Of a stretch of 64,000 bases of DNA, positions 41,901 through 49,361 are shown in pieces. The stretch is from Bacteroidales bacterium UBA4116 (GTDB taxonomy: Bacteria > Bacteroidota > Bacteroidia > Bacteroidales > Tannerellaceae): the NCBI GenBank assembly GCA_002381645.1, contig DFXE01000010.1, positions 472,663-536,662 on the forward strand, in the 5' to 3' direction. The notes beneath the pieces are model-generated. The model saw nothing but the letters and a program-made list of their open reading frames with translations. It did no database searches and was not told the origin of the DNA. A program made the translations under genes and the position numbers. Positions within the stretch are counted from its first letter, which is position 1. The number at the start of each line of letters is the position of its first letter.

Positions 41901-44531
41901 GATGGCTCCACTTCACCTACGTTGCTGAGCTTTAAAACGGATAAAGAAATTTATTCCCCGGGAGAAAAAATATCGGTATCCTTCCCCTCTCCTGAAGGAA
42001 GCCGTGCCATAATTAATATTGAAAACGGCTCAAGGTTATTGTCCGTATCAGAGCATTTATGTCAGCCGGGTGAAACAACCATCCAAATAGATGCTACTGA
42101 AGAAATGCAACCCAATGCATATATATACATAACCCTATTACAACCTCATGGGAATACGACAAATGACCTACCTATCCGTTTATACGGTGTAGCGCCATTT
42201 ACTGTAAGTTCTCCTGCCAGCTATCTGCATCCGGTAATTCAAACTCCGGCAGAATTTAAACCGGAAGAAAACTACACAGTTGCTGTTTCCGAGAAAAACG
42301 GAAGAACGATGGCCTATACATTAGCTATTGTGGATGAGGGATTACTCGATTTAACGCGTTTCCCCACACCTGATCCGTGGAAAGTGTTCAATGCCAGGGA
42401 AGCATTGGGTGTTTCTACGTGGGACATGTATAATCACATACTCGGAGCCTATGGCGGCCGTATTGAACAATTATTCAGTATAGGTGGTGACGATGCGCTG
42501 AATAAAGGACCAAAAGCTATAGTCAATCGTTTTAAACCCGTCGTTCAGTTTGAAGGCCCTTTCTTACTGAAAAAAGGAGAAACAAAACGTCATACCTATA
42601 AAATGCCGAATTATAACGGACGTGTACGTATAATGGTAGTAGCCGGCGACGGCTCTGCTTACGGGCATAGTGATAAAAGCGTTATGGTCCGTAAACCGGT
42701 TATGCTATTGGGTACACTGCCCCGTGTGATAGGTATCGGGGAAGAGATGGTTATCCCTGCTACGGTTTTTGCAACTGAAGACAATGTAGGAAATGTAAAA
42801 GTTAGTATTTCCAGCTCTGATAACATGGAAGTCGTGGGAAGTAAGACACATGATCTTCATTTTAGTGAACAGGGAGATAAACAGGCGCTTTTCAGGATCA
42901 GGGTAAAAGGCCAGCCCGGTGCGGGAAAAGTTATAATTACAGCTACCGGAAAAGGTGAAAAATCAGTTTACGAAACAGATATTGAAATACGTTCGGTTCG
43001 TCGCCCCCAAACCAAAGTACAGGCAATTACCCTTGATGCAGGCAAGTCGTGGAAAGAAAATGTAACGTTACCCGGAATGGCCGGTACAAATTCGCTTATT
43101 TTGGAAGTGTCCGATGTTCAGCCTATCAATCTGTCTTCGCGGCTTAATTTCCTGCTTGGTTATCCACATGGCTGTCTGGAGCAGATTACGTCGAAAGCAT
43201 TTCCACAGTTATATCTGAAAGAATTCGCTTCACTGACTAAAAATCAGGAACAATCCATAGAAATAGCGGTGAAGGAGGTGATCAGGCGATACCGGTCTTA
43301 CCAGATGCCGGAAGGAGCATTCTCCTACTGGCCGGGGGGATCGAACAGCAATGGATGGGGAACGGTATATGCGGCCCACTTCATGATTGAAGCCGGTTTT
43401 AAAGGATATGTGGTTCCGGATGGTTTGAAACGTTCGGTGCTGAATTACATTAAAAGAGCTGCCCGAAGCTGGAAACCTGTAACCAATCAAAATTATTATC
43501 AATCAGAAGAAATGATCCAGGCCTATCGTTTATATGTCTTGGCCCTTTCCCAACAAGCCGAATTAGGCGCTATGAACCGTATGAAAGAACGTAACAGTTT
43601 AAACGAAACCAGCAAATGGTTACTGGCATCTGCTTATGCCCTTGTCGGAAGAGAAGATGTGGCAAATGACTTAATCACGAAAACGACGGAAGAAAAGACG
43701 AATTATACGGCTTATGATTATACTTACGGTAGTGAGTTCCGCGATTTAGGCATTCGTTTACAGGCATTGAGCTTACTTAAAAAAGGGCAGGAAGCAGCCA
43801 CTGTAAGTCGTCGCATCTCGGAAGTGTTATCTTCAGATGAATGGCTAAGTACACAAGAAACAGCTTTTGCACTTATTGGGATTTCCAGCTACATGAATCG
43901 TTACCGGGTCGCCGAATCTATGGACTTCACATATTCTTTTGATGGAAAATCTACCCTGGTGCAAACTCCTAAAAACATATGGTCTGAAACCTTATTTACA
44001 GACGGTCCTTCTTCTGCACGTGTAGAAATCAGAAATGACGGTAAAGCAACTATGTTTGTCCGCGCCATTTCTGAAGGAACTCCTGATCAGGGCGAGGAAG
44101 TGGCTTACGCGCAGGGAGTTTCCATAAATGTAAGCTATCAGGATGGTAACGGTAGAATTATAAATGTGAACCAGTTGCCTCAGGGAACCAATTTCACCGC
44201 TGTTGTTACTGTTAAGAATCCGACCGGTAACCCCATGCAGAATTTAGTGGTAACCGAAGTCTTCCCTGCGGGTTGGGAGATACTGAATACCCGTTTCCTC
44301 CATGAAGGAACTCAACCGGAACAAACAGATGGTATCAGCTATCAGGATATTCGCGACGACAGGGTTTATTCATACATTGATAACCTTCGCTCCGGGCGGC
44401 AAGTGACTATCCGTATCAACCTTACCACCGCCTATATGGGAACGTTCTACCTGCCACCGGTTTATTGTGAATCAATGTATGACAAACTAATACAGGCAAA
44501 TACAGAAGGCAGACAAGTTACAGTGGAATAA
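38997..44531 (+). CDS. Bacterial alpha-2-macroglobulin lipoprotein with CLEQ thioester
   Basis: The protein has 1844 residues. The signal peptide ends in lipobox STGC (Cys20). Macroglobulin (MG) beta-domains cover most of the first 1150 residues, including an acidic, Tyr-rich insert near 475-500. The bait/MG10 and thioester domain follow, with the intact motif HGCLEQ (Cys1393), then alpha-helical repeats and a C-terminal receptor-like beta domain. Bacterial A2Ms trap attacking proteases in the periplasm and bind them covalently through the thioester. The common partner pbpC is not adjacent. It has its own promoter and terminator. Confidence 0.93.
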   Translation: MLKPYYLVLSFLLVLFSTGCKQKTAENEIKSFNSYVEAFTSGKISRFSPMVLIFTQDVSQEKVINADLNKYIKIKPDIKGVFSFENNSTIIFKPAESFERDTQYKVSVDLSGWFDTSNENKIFTFSFSTLPLTLRANLESVDINPQNENAYNIVYSIATPDREKPEIIESLIQLSENAEMVWSHNGDEKNHLLTVANIPAGEKDNRTFELSIAPNKLGIKQDTIITTSIPSVSDFTVYEVRYIKEPERYVEITFTDLLDPLQSYEGLAYIKGNQNVTVHAEDNKLRLYPDNKKTGMQTIFLSGSLRSKNGRPIGEDLEEEIELINALPDVRFTGNGTIIPQSKELNVPFQAVYLRGVTVRIIKVLEKNIGQFLQYNMLNGSTELSRVGRLVARRTIFFDEEGTNLSEWRTYGLNLNEMIEPEPGAIYRIELSYNRDLSVYPCDDNDNKKTKEQIWAEDEVRFKEELSKFDRGGYYYNGDVDYDDYDYYERENPCSDSYYFNKVKQKNILATNLGLMAVMGENDEMTVMVHNLLTTYPERAVNISLYNYQHQIIGSGVTDDKGMVKILLSNGKPYYMIASQEKQRSYMRIDQGSALSLSSFDVSGEVIQKGIKGFIYGDRGVWRPGDTLFLSFMLNDKMKSLPKNHPVVMELFNPLGQSYLRKSQTTNELGLYTFAMPTEPDAPTGAWNVKATVGGISFTKGIRIESIKPNRLKINLTFPDKPALRGETVKIPLHTEWMHGAVARDLKYDVQATFIPTTTSFKDFSGYKFDDPSKLFSSEESKLIEGKTNNVGDATIEARFDVGNSAPGMLLANLTTRVYEESGDFSIDGANMLYSPYKRYIGIKSPQADKTQLVTDMDHTFDVVSVDYEGKPSATELEVEVYKVSWYWWWNSSNQQLANYIADSYYSPTKQFTVKTNADGKGNFKLNMAYEEWGTYLIKVKDSNGKHSTGIMSYFDWPDYGVLRNRDGDGSTSPTLLSFKTDKEIYSPGEKISVSFPSPEGSRAIINIENGSRLLSVSEHLCQPGETTIQIDATEEMQPNAYIYITLLQPHGNTTNDLPIRLYGVAPFTVSSPASYLHPVIQTPAEFKPEENYTVAVSEKNGRTMAYTLAIVDEGLLDLTRFPTPDPWKVFNAREALGVSTWDMYNHILGAYGGRIEQLFSIGGDDALNKGPKAIVNRFKPVVQFEGPFLLKKGETKRHTYKMPNYNGRVRIMVVAGDGSAYGHSDKSVMVRKPVMLLGTLPRVIGIGEEMVIPATVFATEDNVGNVKVSISSSDNMEVVGSKTHDLHFSEQGDKQALFRIRVKGQPGAGKVIITATGKGEKSVYETDIEIRSVRRPQTKVQAITLDAGKSWKENVTLPGMAGTNSLILEVSDVQPINLSSRLNFLLGYPHGCLEQITSKAFPQLYLKEFASLTKNQEQSIEIAVKEVIRRYRSYQMPEGAFSYWPGGSNSNGWGTVYAAHFMIEAGFKGYVVPDGLKRSVLNYIKRAARSWKPVTNQNYYQSEEMIQAYRLYVLALSQQAELGAMNRMKERNSLNETSKWLLASAYALVGREDVANDLITKTTEEKTNYTAYDYTYGSEFRDLGIRLQALSLLKKGQEAATVSRRISEVLSSDEWLSTQETAFALIGISSYMNRYRVAESMDFTYSFDGKSTLVQTPKNIWSETLFTDGPSSARVEIRNDGKATMFVRAISEGTPDQGEEVAYAQGVSINVSYQDGNGRIINVNQLPQGTNFTAVVTVKNPTGNPMQNLVVTEVFPAGWEILNTRFLHEGTQPEQTDGISYQDIRDDRVYSYIDNLRSGRQVTIRINLTTAYMGTFYLPPVYCESMYDKLIQANTEGRQVTVE

Positions 44532-44538
44532 ATGACAA

Positions 44539-44586
44539 CCTGTTTAATCCGGACTACAACGGTAGTGCCGGGTTAAACAGGTTTTA
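44539..44586 (+). terminator. Rho-independent terminator after alpha-2-macroglobulin
   Basis: A 14-bp stem (44539-44552 with 44568-44581, one G-T pair) is followed by TTTTAT, eight bases after the stop codon at 44529-44531. Confidence 0.85.
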
Positions 44587-44629
44587 TAATATTAAATTAT
44601 CAGAAAAATTTCAAAAGAAACCCGGTTGC

Positions 44630-45511
44630 TTATATTAAGATCAAAATAAGTAAGAGGGTATATAGTAAAACGTTTCTTGCGGTATGCCCGAGTGTCCGGT
44701 TTAAATCTTTTCCGTCATATTTATATAATTCACGCCAGGTGAACCAGAAAAGAGCGAAAAAAGCGGCAAACAGAAATTCAATCCACCAGGTTGTTTGTAA
44801 AAGAAGAGGTACAGTCAGTAATAAAGCTACTATTCCATTTGTTAAATAAAAGATTCTGCCAAACGTTTTACCGAACAATACAATCGTTGTCCGTTTACCG
44901 GCAGTTTTATCCTGTTCGTAATCACGATAATTATTAACCACTAATATATTTATGGATAACAAACCTACAGCTAAAGACAATATGAAAGAAAGTAAACTAA
45001 AGGAATTGGTTTGTACATAATAAGTGAAACACACCGGAATTATACCATAAAACAATAAAACGCACACATCTCCTAAACCGTTATATGCCAAAGGATAAGG
45101 CCCGGCAGAATAGGCTAATACACCTAATGCCATTATTATTCCAACAAAAATAAGTTCCCAACCGGCAAATAAAAGTAATGCCAAGCCACACAAGCATGAC
45201 AGTCCAAGTGTAATAAAAGTACCGGTAAGCATGGCTTTGGGAGTGATCCATCCTGATGCCACAGCTCTTTGCGGACCCAGCCGGTCTTCTCCGTCCGCTC
45301 CCTTTTTATAATCAAAATAATCGTTGGCAAAATTACTGGCTATTTGAGCGAATAACGCAACCAGTAAACAAAGTATAGCAGGTACCGGATTAAACATGTT
45401 ATCATAAAATGCAAGCACTGAACCTAAAAGAACCGGGCTGACTGAAGCTGTTAATGTTTTGGGTCTCGCAGCTTCGACCCAGTATTTGAAATTATTTGTT
45501 TTTAGTGTCAT
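44630..45511 (-). CDS. menA: 1,4-dihydroxy-2-naphthoate polyprenyltransferase
   Basis: The protein has 293 residues with about eight membrane helices and the UbiA-family Asp-rich motif NDYFDYKKGADGEDRLGP, then VVNNYRDYEQDKTAGKRT as the second Asp motif. The ARPKTLTASVSPVLLG start and RAVASGWI segment are those of MenA. It attaches the polyprenyl chain in menaquinone synthesis at the inner membrane. No other men gene is next to it here. It diverges from a small-protein gene, with its -7 box at 45544-45551. Confidence 0.93.
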   Translation of the reverse strand: MTLKTNNFKYWVEAARPKTLTASVSPVLLGSVLAFYDNMFNPVPAILCLLVALFAQIASNFANDYFDYKKGADGEDRLGPQRAVASGWITPKAMLTGTFITLGLSCLCGLALLLFAGWELIFVGIIMALGVLAYSAGPYPLAYNGLGDVCVLLFYGIIPVCFTYYVQTNSFSLLSFILSLAVGLLSINILVVNNYRDYEQDKTAGKRTTIVLFGKTFGRIFYLTNGIVALLLTVPLLLQTTWWIEFLFAAFFALFWFTWRELYKYDGKDLNRTLGHTARNVLLYTLLLILILI

Positions 45512-45543
45512 TGATCAGGTTTTTATTTTACTGAAAAGAGGAA

Positions 45544-45592
45544 CAAATATAATAACCAATTGTTATATCTAAAGAAAAACGTCCTATCTTTG
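45544..45592. promoter_or_regulatory. Divergent menA / small-protein promoters
   Basis: TATATTTG on the minus strand (45544-45551) serves menA, and TATCTTTG on the plus strand (45585-45592) serves the gene at 45598. A TTG at 45560-45562 is a possible -33 element for the latter. The plus box ends only five bases before ATG 45598, so that message would be nearly leaderless or start at a later codon. Confidence 0.55.
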
Positions 45593-45597
45593 CACAG

Positions 45598-45999
45598 ATG
45601 AAAAATATTCTTTTCATAACCGGTACGCTTTTGGTTTGCTTATTGTTCCTTAATTTAAAAGAAGAAATAATAAGTGATAGCGATATGGTAAAAAGTTATG
45701 AAATGAATCACGTTCGGAAGGATCATGGTAAAGATGTGCAGCGCAATTTTGAATTGATCAGCAAAGATCTGAAAAGCAGCCATGGTATAGCACGCAGGAA
45801 TATACAAACAACAAATTTCAACTGCTGTATTAAACTTCACAAAAACACCATAAGACTTTTACAATACCTGCGTATTAAAGAAACTATTCAACTTCAAAAA
45901 GTTTCAGAATACATAACAACTTGTCAAACGGCTAAACTTTCCGCCCTTCTTTGCCGTATGGGATATCATGTATATGCCTTACGGAAAATCATTATTTGA
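45598..45999 (+). CDS. Small protein of unknown function with N-terminal hydrophobic segment
   Basis: The protein has 133 residues. Residues 1-20 are hydrophobic (ILFITGTLLVCLLFLN), either a signal peptide or a membrane anchor. The rest is basic and helical, with four Cys residues spread through the C-terminal half (two adjacent in NFNCCIK, others in TTCQ and LLCRM). I do not recognise a family. A consensus promoter supports expression. The start may lie downstream if the transcript begins after 45598. Confidence 0.55.
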   Translation: MKNILFITGTLLVCLLFLNLKEEIISDSDMVKSYEMNHVRKDHGKDVQRNFELISKDLKSSHGIARRNIQTTNFNCCIKLHKNTIRLLQYLRIKETIQLQKVSEYITTCQTAKLSALLCRMGYHVYALRKIII

Positions 46000-46108
46000 T
46001 TTAAAGTATATATACTTTCTATGGGATTGATAATCTAATCCCGTCTTATTCTTTGCGATTATATAACCGCAAATATATTATTTATATATACTAAAAAATC
46101 AACTTATT

Positions 46109-46318
46109 ATGTCGACTAAAAAATCAAAATCAGGCATATATATTTCCCTTTTATTAATTATTGCCGGATGTGTTCTGGCTTTTAGTTCCATCATTACCAA
46201 TGATTATTTGAAACTGGTAATTGTAATGATAACCCTTTGCGGAGGATTGTTCGGTGTAATGAAAGCATTGAGTAACCCTGGTGCTTCTACTGATGACATT
46301 AGTGCTGAAGACAAATAA
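46109..46318 (+). CDS. Small two-helix membrane protein
   Basis: The protein has 69 residues with two hydrophobic helices (about 10-28 and 34-53) and an acidic C-terminal tail DDISAEDK. No family is recognised. It lies 33 bases before another small two-helix protein on the same strand, and they are probably co-transcribed. Confidence 0.6.
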   Translation: MSTKKSKSGIYISLLLIIAGCVLAFSSIITNDYLKLVIVMITLCGGLFGVMKALSNPGASTDDISAEDK

Positions 46319-46351
46319 TTATTTTCAAATAATTAATAAAAGAATAAAAAT

Positions 46352-46558
46352 ATGCGTATCAATAAAGACCTGGTAGATGCAGCTATGATGCTGTCATTTA
46401 TCATATTAGTATTAGTTGGAACAACAGATTTCGATAGCGTGTCTGTAAAAAATATAACGATGGGTATTCTTGGCGTAGTTACTGTTTTAATGGTTGCACT
46501 CCGTGTTATTGGTGGAAAACAATCAAACGAAAGCCATGAGAATGAATACGGACATTAA
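46352..46558 (+). CDS. Small two-helix membrane protein
   Basis: The protein has 68 residues with two hydrophobic helices (about 10-25 and 34-52) and a polar tail rich in Ser, Asn, Glu and His. It resembles its upstream neighbour in size and topology but not clearly in sequence. Function is unknown. Confidence 0.6.
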   Translation: MRINKDLVDAAMMLSFIILVLVGTTDFDSVSVKNITMGILGVVTVLMVALRVIGGKQSNESHENEYGH

Positions 46559-46612
46559 ACCTTATTTGATTTAACTGGAAAATTAATATTGAATTATCCA
46601 ATATCTTGCTAC

Positions 46613-46746
46613 GATGTCCGGGGTATGTTTCAACTGTAACTTCCGGGTGACCCAGAGGTTATTCATTCTACGTTTTTCTATTTTATAATAACTTGCTGTT
46701 TTATGTGAATAAGGCATTACGCCATACAGTTGGAACACCGGACATC
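46613..46746. repeat. Imperfect long inverted repeat, MITE-like or structured terminator
   Basis: GATGTCCGG at 46613-46621 and CCGGACATC at 46738-46746 form the ends. Inside them, CAACTGTA (46631-46638) pairs with TACAGTTG (46725-46732), with a four-base asymmetry. About 86 bases lie between the arms. The element ends five bases before the SLC45 transporter stop codon. Confidence 0.6.
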
Positions 46747-46750
46747 TCTT

Positions 46751-48118
46751 TTATTTTGTCCTGACACCGTTAATGGTTTTTCCATGAACTAAAAATACGG
46801 CCGCGGCTGCAAAGAAAAGGAAGATGCCTCCTGTCAGCAATGCGTAGATAGTATATCCGTTGTATATATTTTTTACGATCCAACCATGTATCAGTCCATT
46901 GGTAATTTGAGGAAGCGTTATAAAAAAGTTAAATATGCCCATGTATGTTCCCATTTTTTCTGGTGGAAGATTGTCAGAAAGAATAGCATAAGGCATCGCT
47001 AAGATACTTGCCCATGCAATTCCGACTCCTATCATGGAGAAAATCATCATATTTGGATCGGTAAGAAAATATAACGACATCAATCCCGCTCCACCCAATG
47101 TCAGACAAACAGCGTGGGTCATTTTGCGCCCAATCGCTCTTGCGATCGGAATCAATAATAAAGCGAACATCATGGCAACCAAATTGTATATCCCGAACAA
47201 CTCACCCACTTTATCACCCGCATTTGCATAGCCTACTGATGTGGGATCGGGCGAACCGTACACATGATCGGCGATTGCCGGTGTAGTATATACCCACATG
47301 GAATAGAGTGCAAACCAGGCAAAAAACTGACATAAACCGAGTTGCCACATTATCTTCGGCATATGTTTAATATCCTGTAGAATTTCCATGAAACCCGAAC
47401 GCTTTTCCGAATGTGTAACATTTTTCTTTTCTTCAGAAAATTCAGCTAATTCGGCAGGAGAATATTCTTTTGTTTTAAAAATAGTCCATAACACACTGAG
47501 CAATAAAATAGCTGCGCCCGTATAGAATGCAAACTTAACATTATCGGCTACTTCGCCTGCATCTGCCGTATTGGCAAAACCAAATACCCTGTTCATTATA
47601 CTGGGAAGCCATGATCCTACTACGGCTCCGACTCCTATTAAAAAGGTCTGCACTGAGAAACCGGTCGTATGCTGTTCTGCGGGAAGCATATCTCCGACTA
47701 AAGCCCGGAACGGCTCCATTGTGATGTTAATTGATGCATCCATAATCATCAGCATCCCCGCCCCTATTAATACCGGCGATAATATCGCATGCGTTGTGTC
47801 AGGAGAAAGAAATATTCCCGCATTAGGCATCAGTATCAACGCTATGGTTGTCAATATCGCGCCGATTAAAAAGAAAGGACGTCTACGGCCGAGTCGGTTC
47901 CATGTTTTATCGGAATAATGTCCAACGATCGGTTGGATAATCATGCCGGTTAAAGGAGCGGCTAACCAGAAAAGTGATAAATGTTCCACATCGGCACCAT
48001 ATATCTGAAGGATTCTGCTCGAGTTAGCATTCTGAAGGGCGAAGCCAAACTGAATGCCTAAAAAGCCAAAGGTCATATTCCAGATTTGCCAAAAGCTTAA
48101 AAAAGGTTTCTTTTTCAT
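46751..48118 (-). CDS. SLC45-type MFS sugar transporter (maltose/maltodextrin)
   Basis: The protein has 455 residues with 12 membrane helices. The opening LSFWQIWNMTFGFLGIQFGFALQNANSSRI (ends LSFWQIWN and NANSSRI) and the loop SDKTWNRLGRRRPFFLIGA mark the SLC45/GPH-like group. In Bacteroidetes this group is repeatedly found in alpha-glucan PULs as the inner-membrane maltose/maltodextrin importer. It is 23 bases downstream of the LacI regulator on the same strand, so the two are co-transcribed and probably share maltose control with the susC operon. Confidence 0.88.
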   Translation of the reverse strand: MKKKPFLSFWQIWNMTFGFLGIQFGFALQNANSSRILQIYGADVEHLSLFWLAAPLTGMIIQPIVGHYSDKTWNRLGRRRPFFLIGAILTTIALILMPNAGIFLSPDTTHAILSPVLIGAGMLMIMDASINITMEPFRALVGDMLPAEQHTTGFSVQTFLIGVGAVVGSWLPSIMNRVFGFANTADAGEVADNVKFAFYTGAAILLLSVLWTIFKTKEYSPAELAEFSEEKKNVTHSEKRSGFMEILQDIKHMPKIMWQLGLCQFFAWFALYSMWVYTTPAIADHVYGSPDPTSVGYANAGDKVGELFGIYNLVAMMFALLLIPIARAIGRKMTHAVCLTLGGAGLMSLYFLTDPNMMIFSMIGVGIAWASILAMPYAILSDNLPPEKMGTYMGIFNFFITLPQITNGLIHGWIVKNIYNGYTIYALLTGGIFLFFAAAAVFLVHGKTINGVRTK

Positions 48119-48141
48119 TTTACTATTTTCTTATTTAATCT

Positions 48142-49155
48142 TTATCGTGTAGATTTCCTGACCACAAGTTTTGTTTTAATAATTCGATTAACTATTTTTT
48201 GTTCAGCATTTTCACCTTTTATTCTTTTTAATAATAGTTTCATGGCAGTTGCTCCTAATTCATAACATTTTTGATCGACAGAAGTTAATGAGGGGCAACA
48301 CATTTCTGTAAGGCTACTATTGGTAAAACCACAAATTGAAACCTGTTCAGGAATTTTTATCCCACGCGCTTTTACAGTATTTAAAACTCCTATAGCCGTT
48401 TCATCATTAACAGTAAAAAAAGCATCCGGAGGTACGGGCAAAGATAACAAACGGGGCGTTCTTTTAAGTGCATCCTGATAATTATCACAAATCACCATAA
48501 GTTCTTTATCCACAGGAATACCATTTTTAAGTAAGGCATCTTCATACCCCATTCTTCTGTTATTTGAGATGGGAAGGTGTTCGGGTGAACCTAAAAAAGC
48601 AATCCTTTCACAACCCGTTTTAATCAGATATTCTACGGCTGTATAGGTACCGGCATAATCATTTACCACCACCCTATCCGTTAGAATACCTGTACATATC
48701 CTATCGAAAAAAACGATTGGAATATCATTCTCAATGAGTTCCTGAAAATGATCATATTTTAAGCTTGTTTTAGAAACAGATGCTAATACACCGCACACCC
48801 GCGCTTCTAATAAAGCCTGGGCTCCTTTAACTTCTTTTGCATAATCTTCATTGCTTTGACTGATAATAACGCGGTAACCCTCCTTTTCTGCTTCATCTTC
48901 AATACCTGATAAAACGGTAGAAAAAAAGAAATGAACAATCTCGGGAATCATAACTCCTATCATTTTGTTGTTACTGGTCCGGAGGCTCGATGCTAAAGCA
49001 TTCGGTTTGTATTTATGTTTTTTTGCGAATGCAATTACCAGATCTTTAGTCTCACGGCTTATATCCGGATGATCCGCTAAAGATCTCGACACCGTAGAAG
49101 GAGATATATTTAAGTCTCGTGCAATATCTTTAATGGTTATTTGCTTCTTCTTCAT
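48142..49155 (-). CDS. LacI-family transcriptional regulator
   Basis: The protein has 337 residues. The N-terminal helix-turn-helix is TIKDIARDLNISPSTVSRSLADHPDISRET and hinge (ends TIKDIARDLN and PDISRET), followed by the periplasmic-binding-protein-like effector domain (about 60-335) with the IGVMIPEIVHFFFSTVLSGIE start. It faces the susC operon divergently. The LacI-like operator at 49200 lies in its own promoter region, so autoregulation is likely. Effector is presumably maltose or a maltodextrin breakdown product (inference from the locus). Confidence 0.92.
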   Translation of the reverse strand: MKKKQITIKDIARDLNISPSTVSRSLADHPDISRETKDLVIAFAKKHKYKPNALASSLRTSNNKMIGVMIPEIVHFFFSTVLSGIEDEAEKEGYRVIISQSNEDYAKEVKGAQALLEARVCGVLASVSKTSLKYDHFQELIENDIPIVFFDRICTGILTDRVVVNDYAGTYTAVEYLIKTGCERIAFLGSPEHLPISNNRRMGYEDALLKNGIPVDKELMVICDNYQDALKRTPRLLSLPVPPDAFFTVNDETAIGVLNTVKARGIKIPEQVSICGFTNSSLTEMCCPSLTSVDQKCYELGATAMKLLLKRIKGENAEQKIVNRIIKTKLVVRKSTR

Positions 49156-49174
49156 TAATGATTATTCTAATTCT

Positions 49175-49182
49175 CAAATGTA
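49175..49182 (-). promoter_or_regulatory. -7 box for the LacI gene
   Basis: TACATTTG on the minus strand lies 20 bases before ATG 49155. Confidence 0.55.
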
Positions 49183-49199
49183 TTTAATTTTCAGGTATA

Positions 49200-49227
49200 A
49201 CGCAAACGATTGCGTGAACGATTGTGT
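49200..49227. promoter_or_regulatory. LacI-type operator, one strong and one overlapping weak half
   Basis: CGCAAACGATTGCG (49201-49214) is a near-perfect palindrome centred on CG, the LacI/GalR operator shape. AACGATTGTG follows at 49217-49226 as a degenerate second site. The operator lies about 18 bases upstream of the lacI -7 box and about 70 upstream of the susC one. Confidence 0.6.
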
Positions 49228-49281
49228 GGATTTTATTAACTAATACAAAACATTTTTAAGATAAATAGGGTTTTAGAAATA

Positions 49282-49289
49282 TACGTTTG
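49282..49289 (+). promoter_or_regulatory. -7 box for the alpha-glucan susC operon
   Basis: TACGTTTG matches TAnnTTTG and lies 73 bases before ATG 49362, leaving a leader of about 65 nt. Confidence 0.5.
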
Positions 49290-49361
49290 TGTTTACAAAT
49301 GATAGCCTTATTTTATTAATTTTTAATAGGTATAATAGTATAAATTAAAACAATCTAATGC

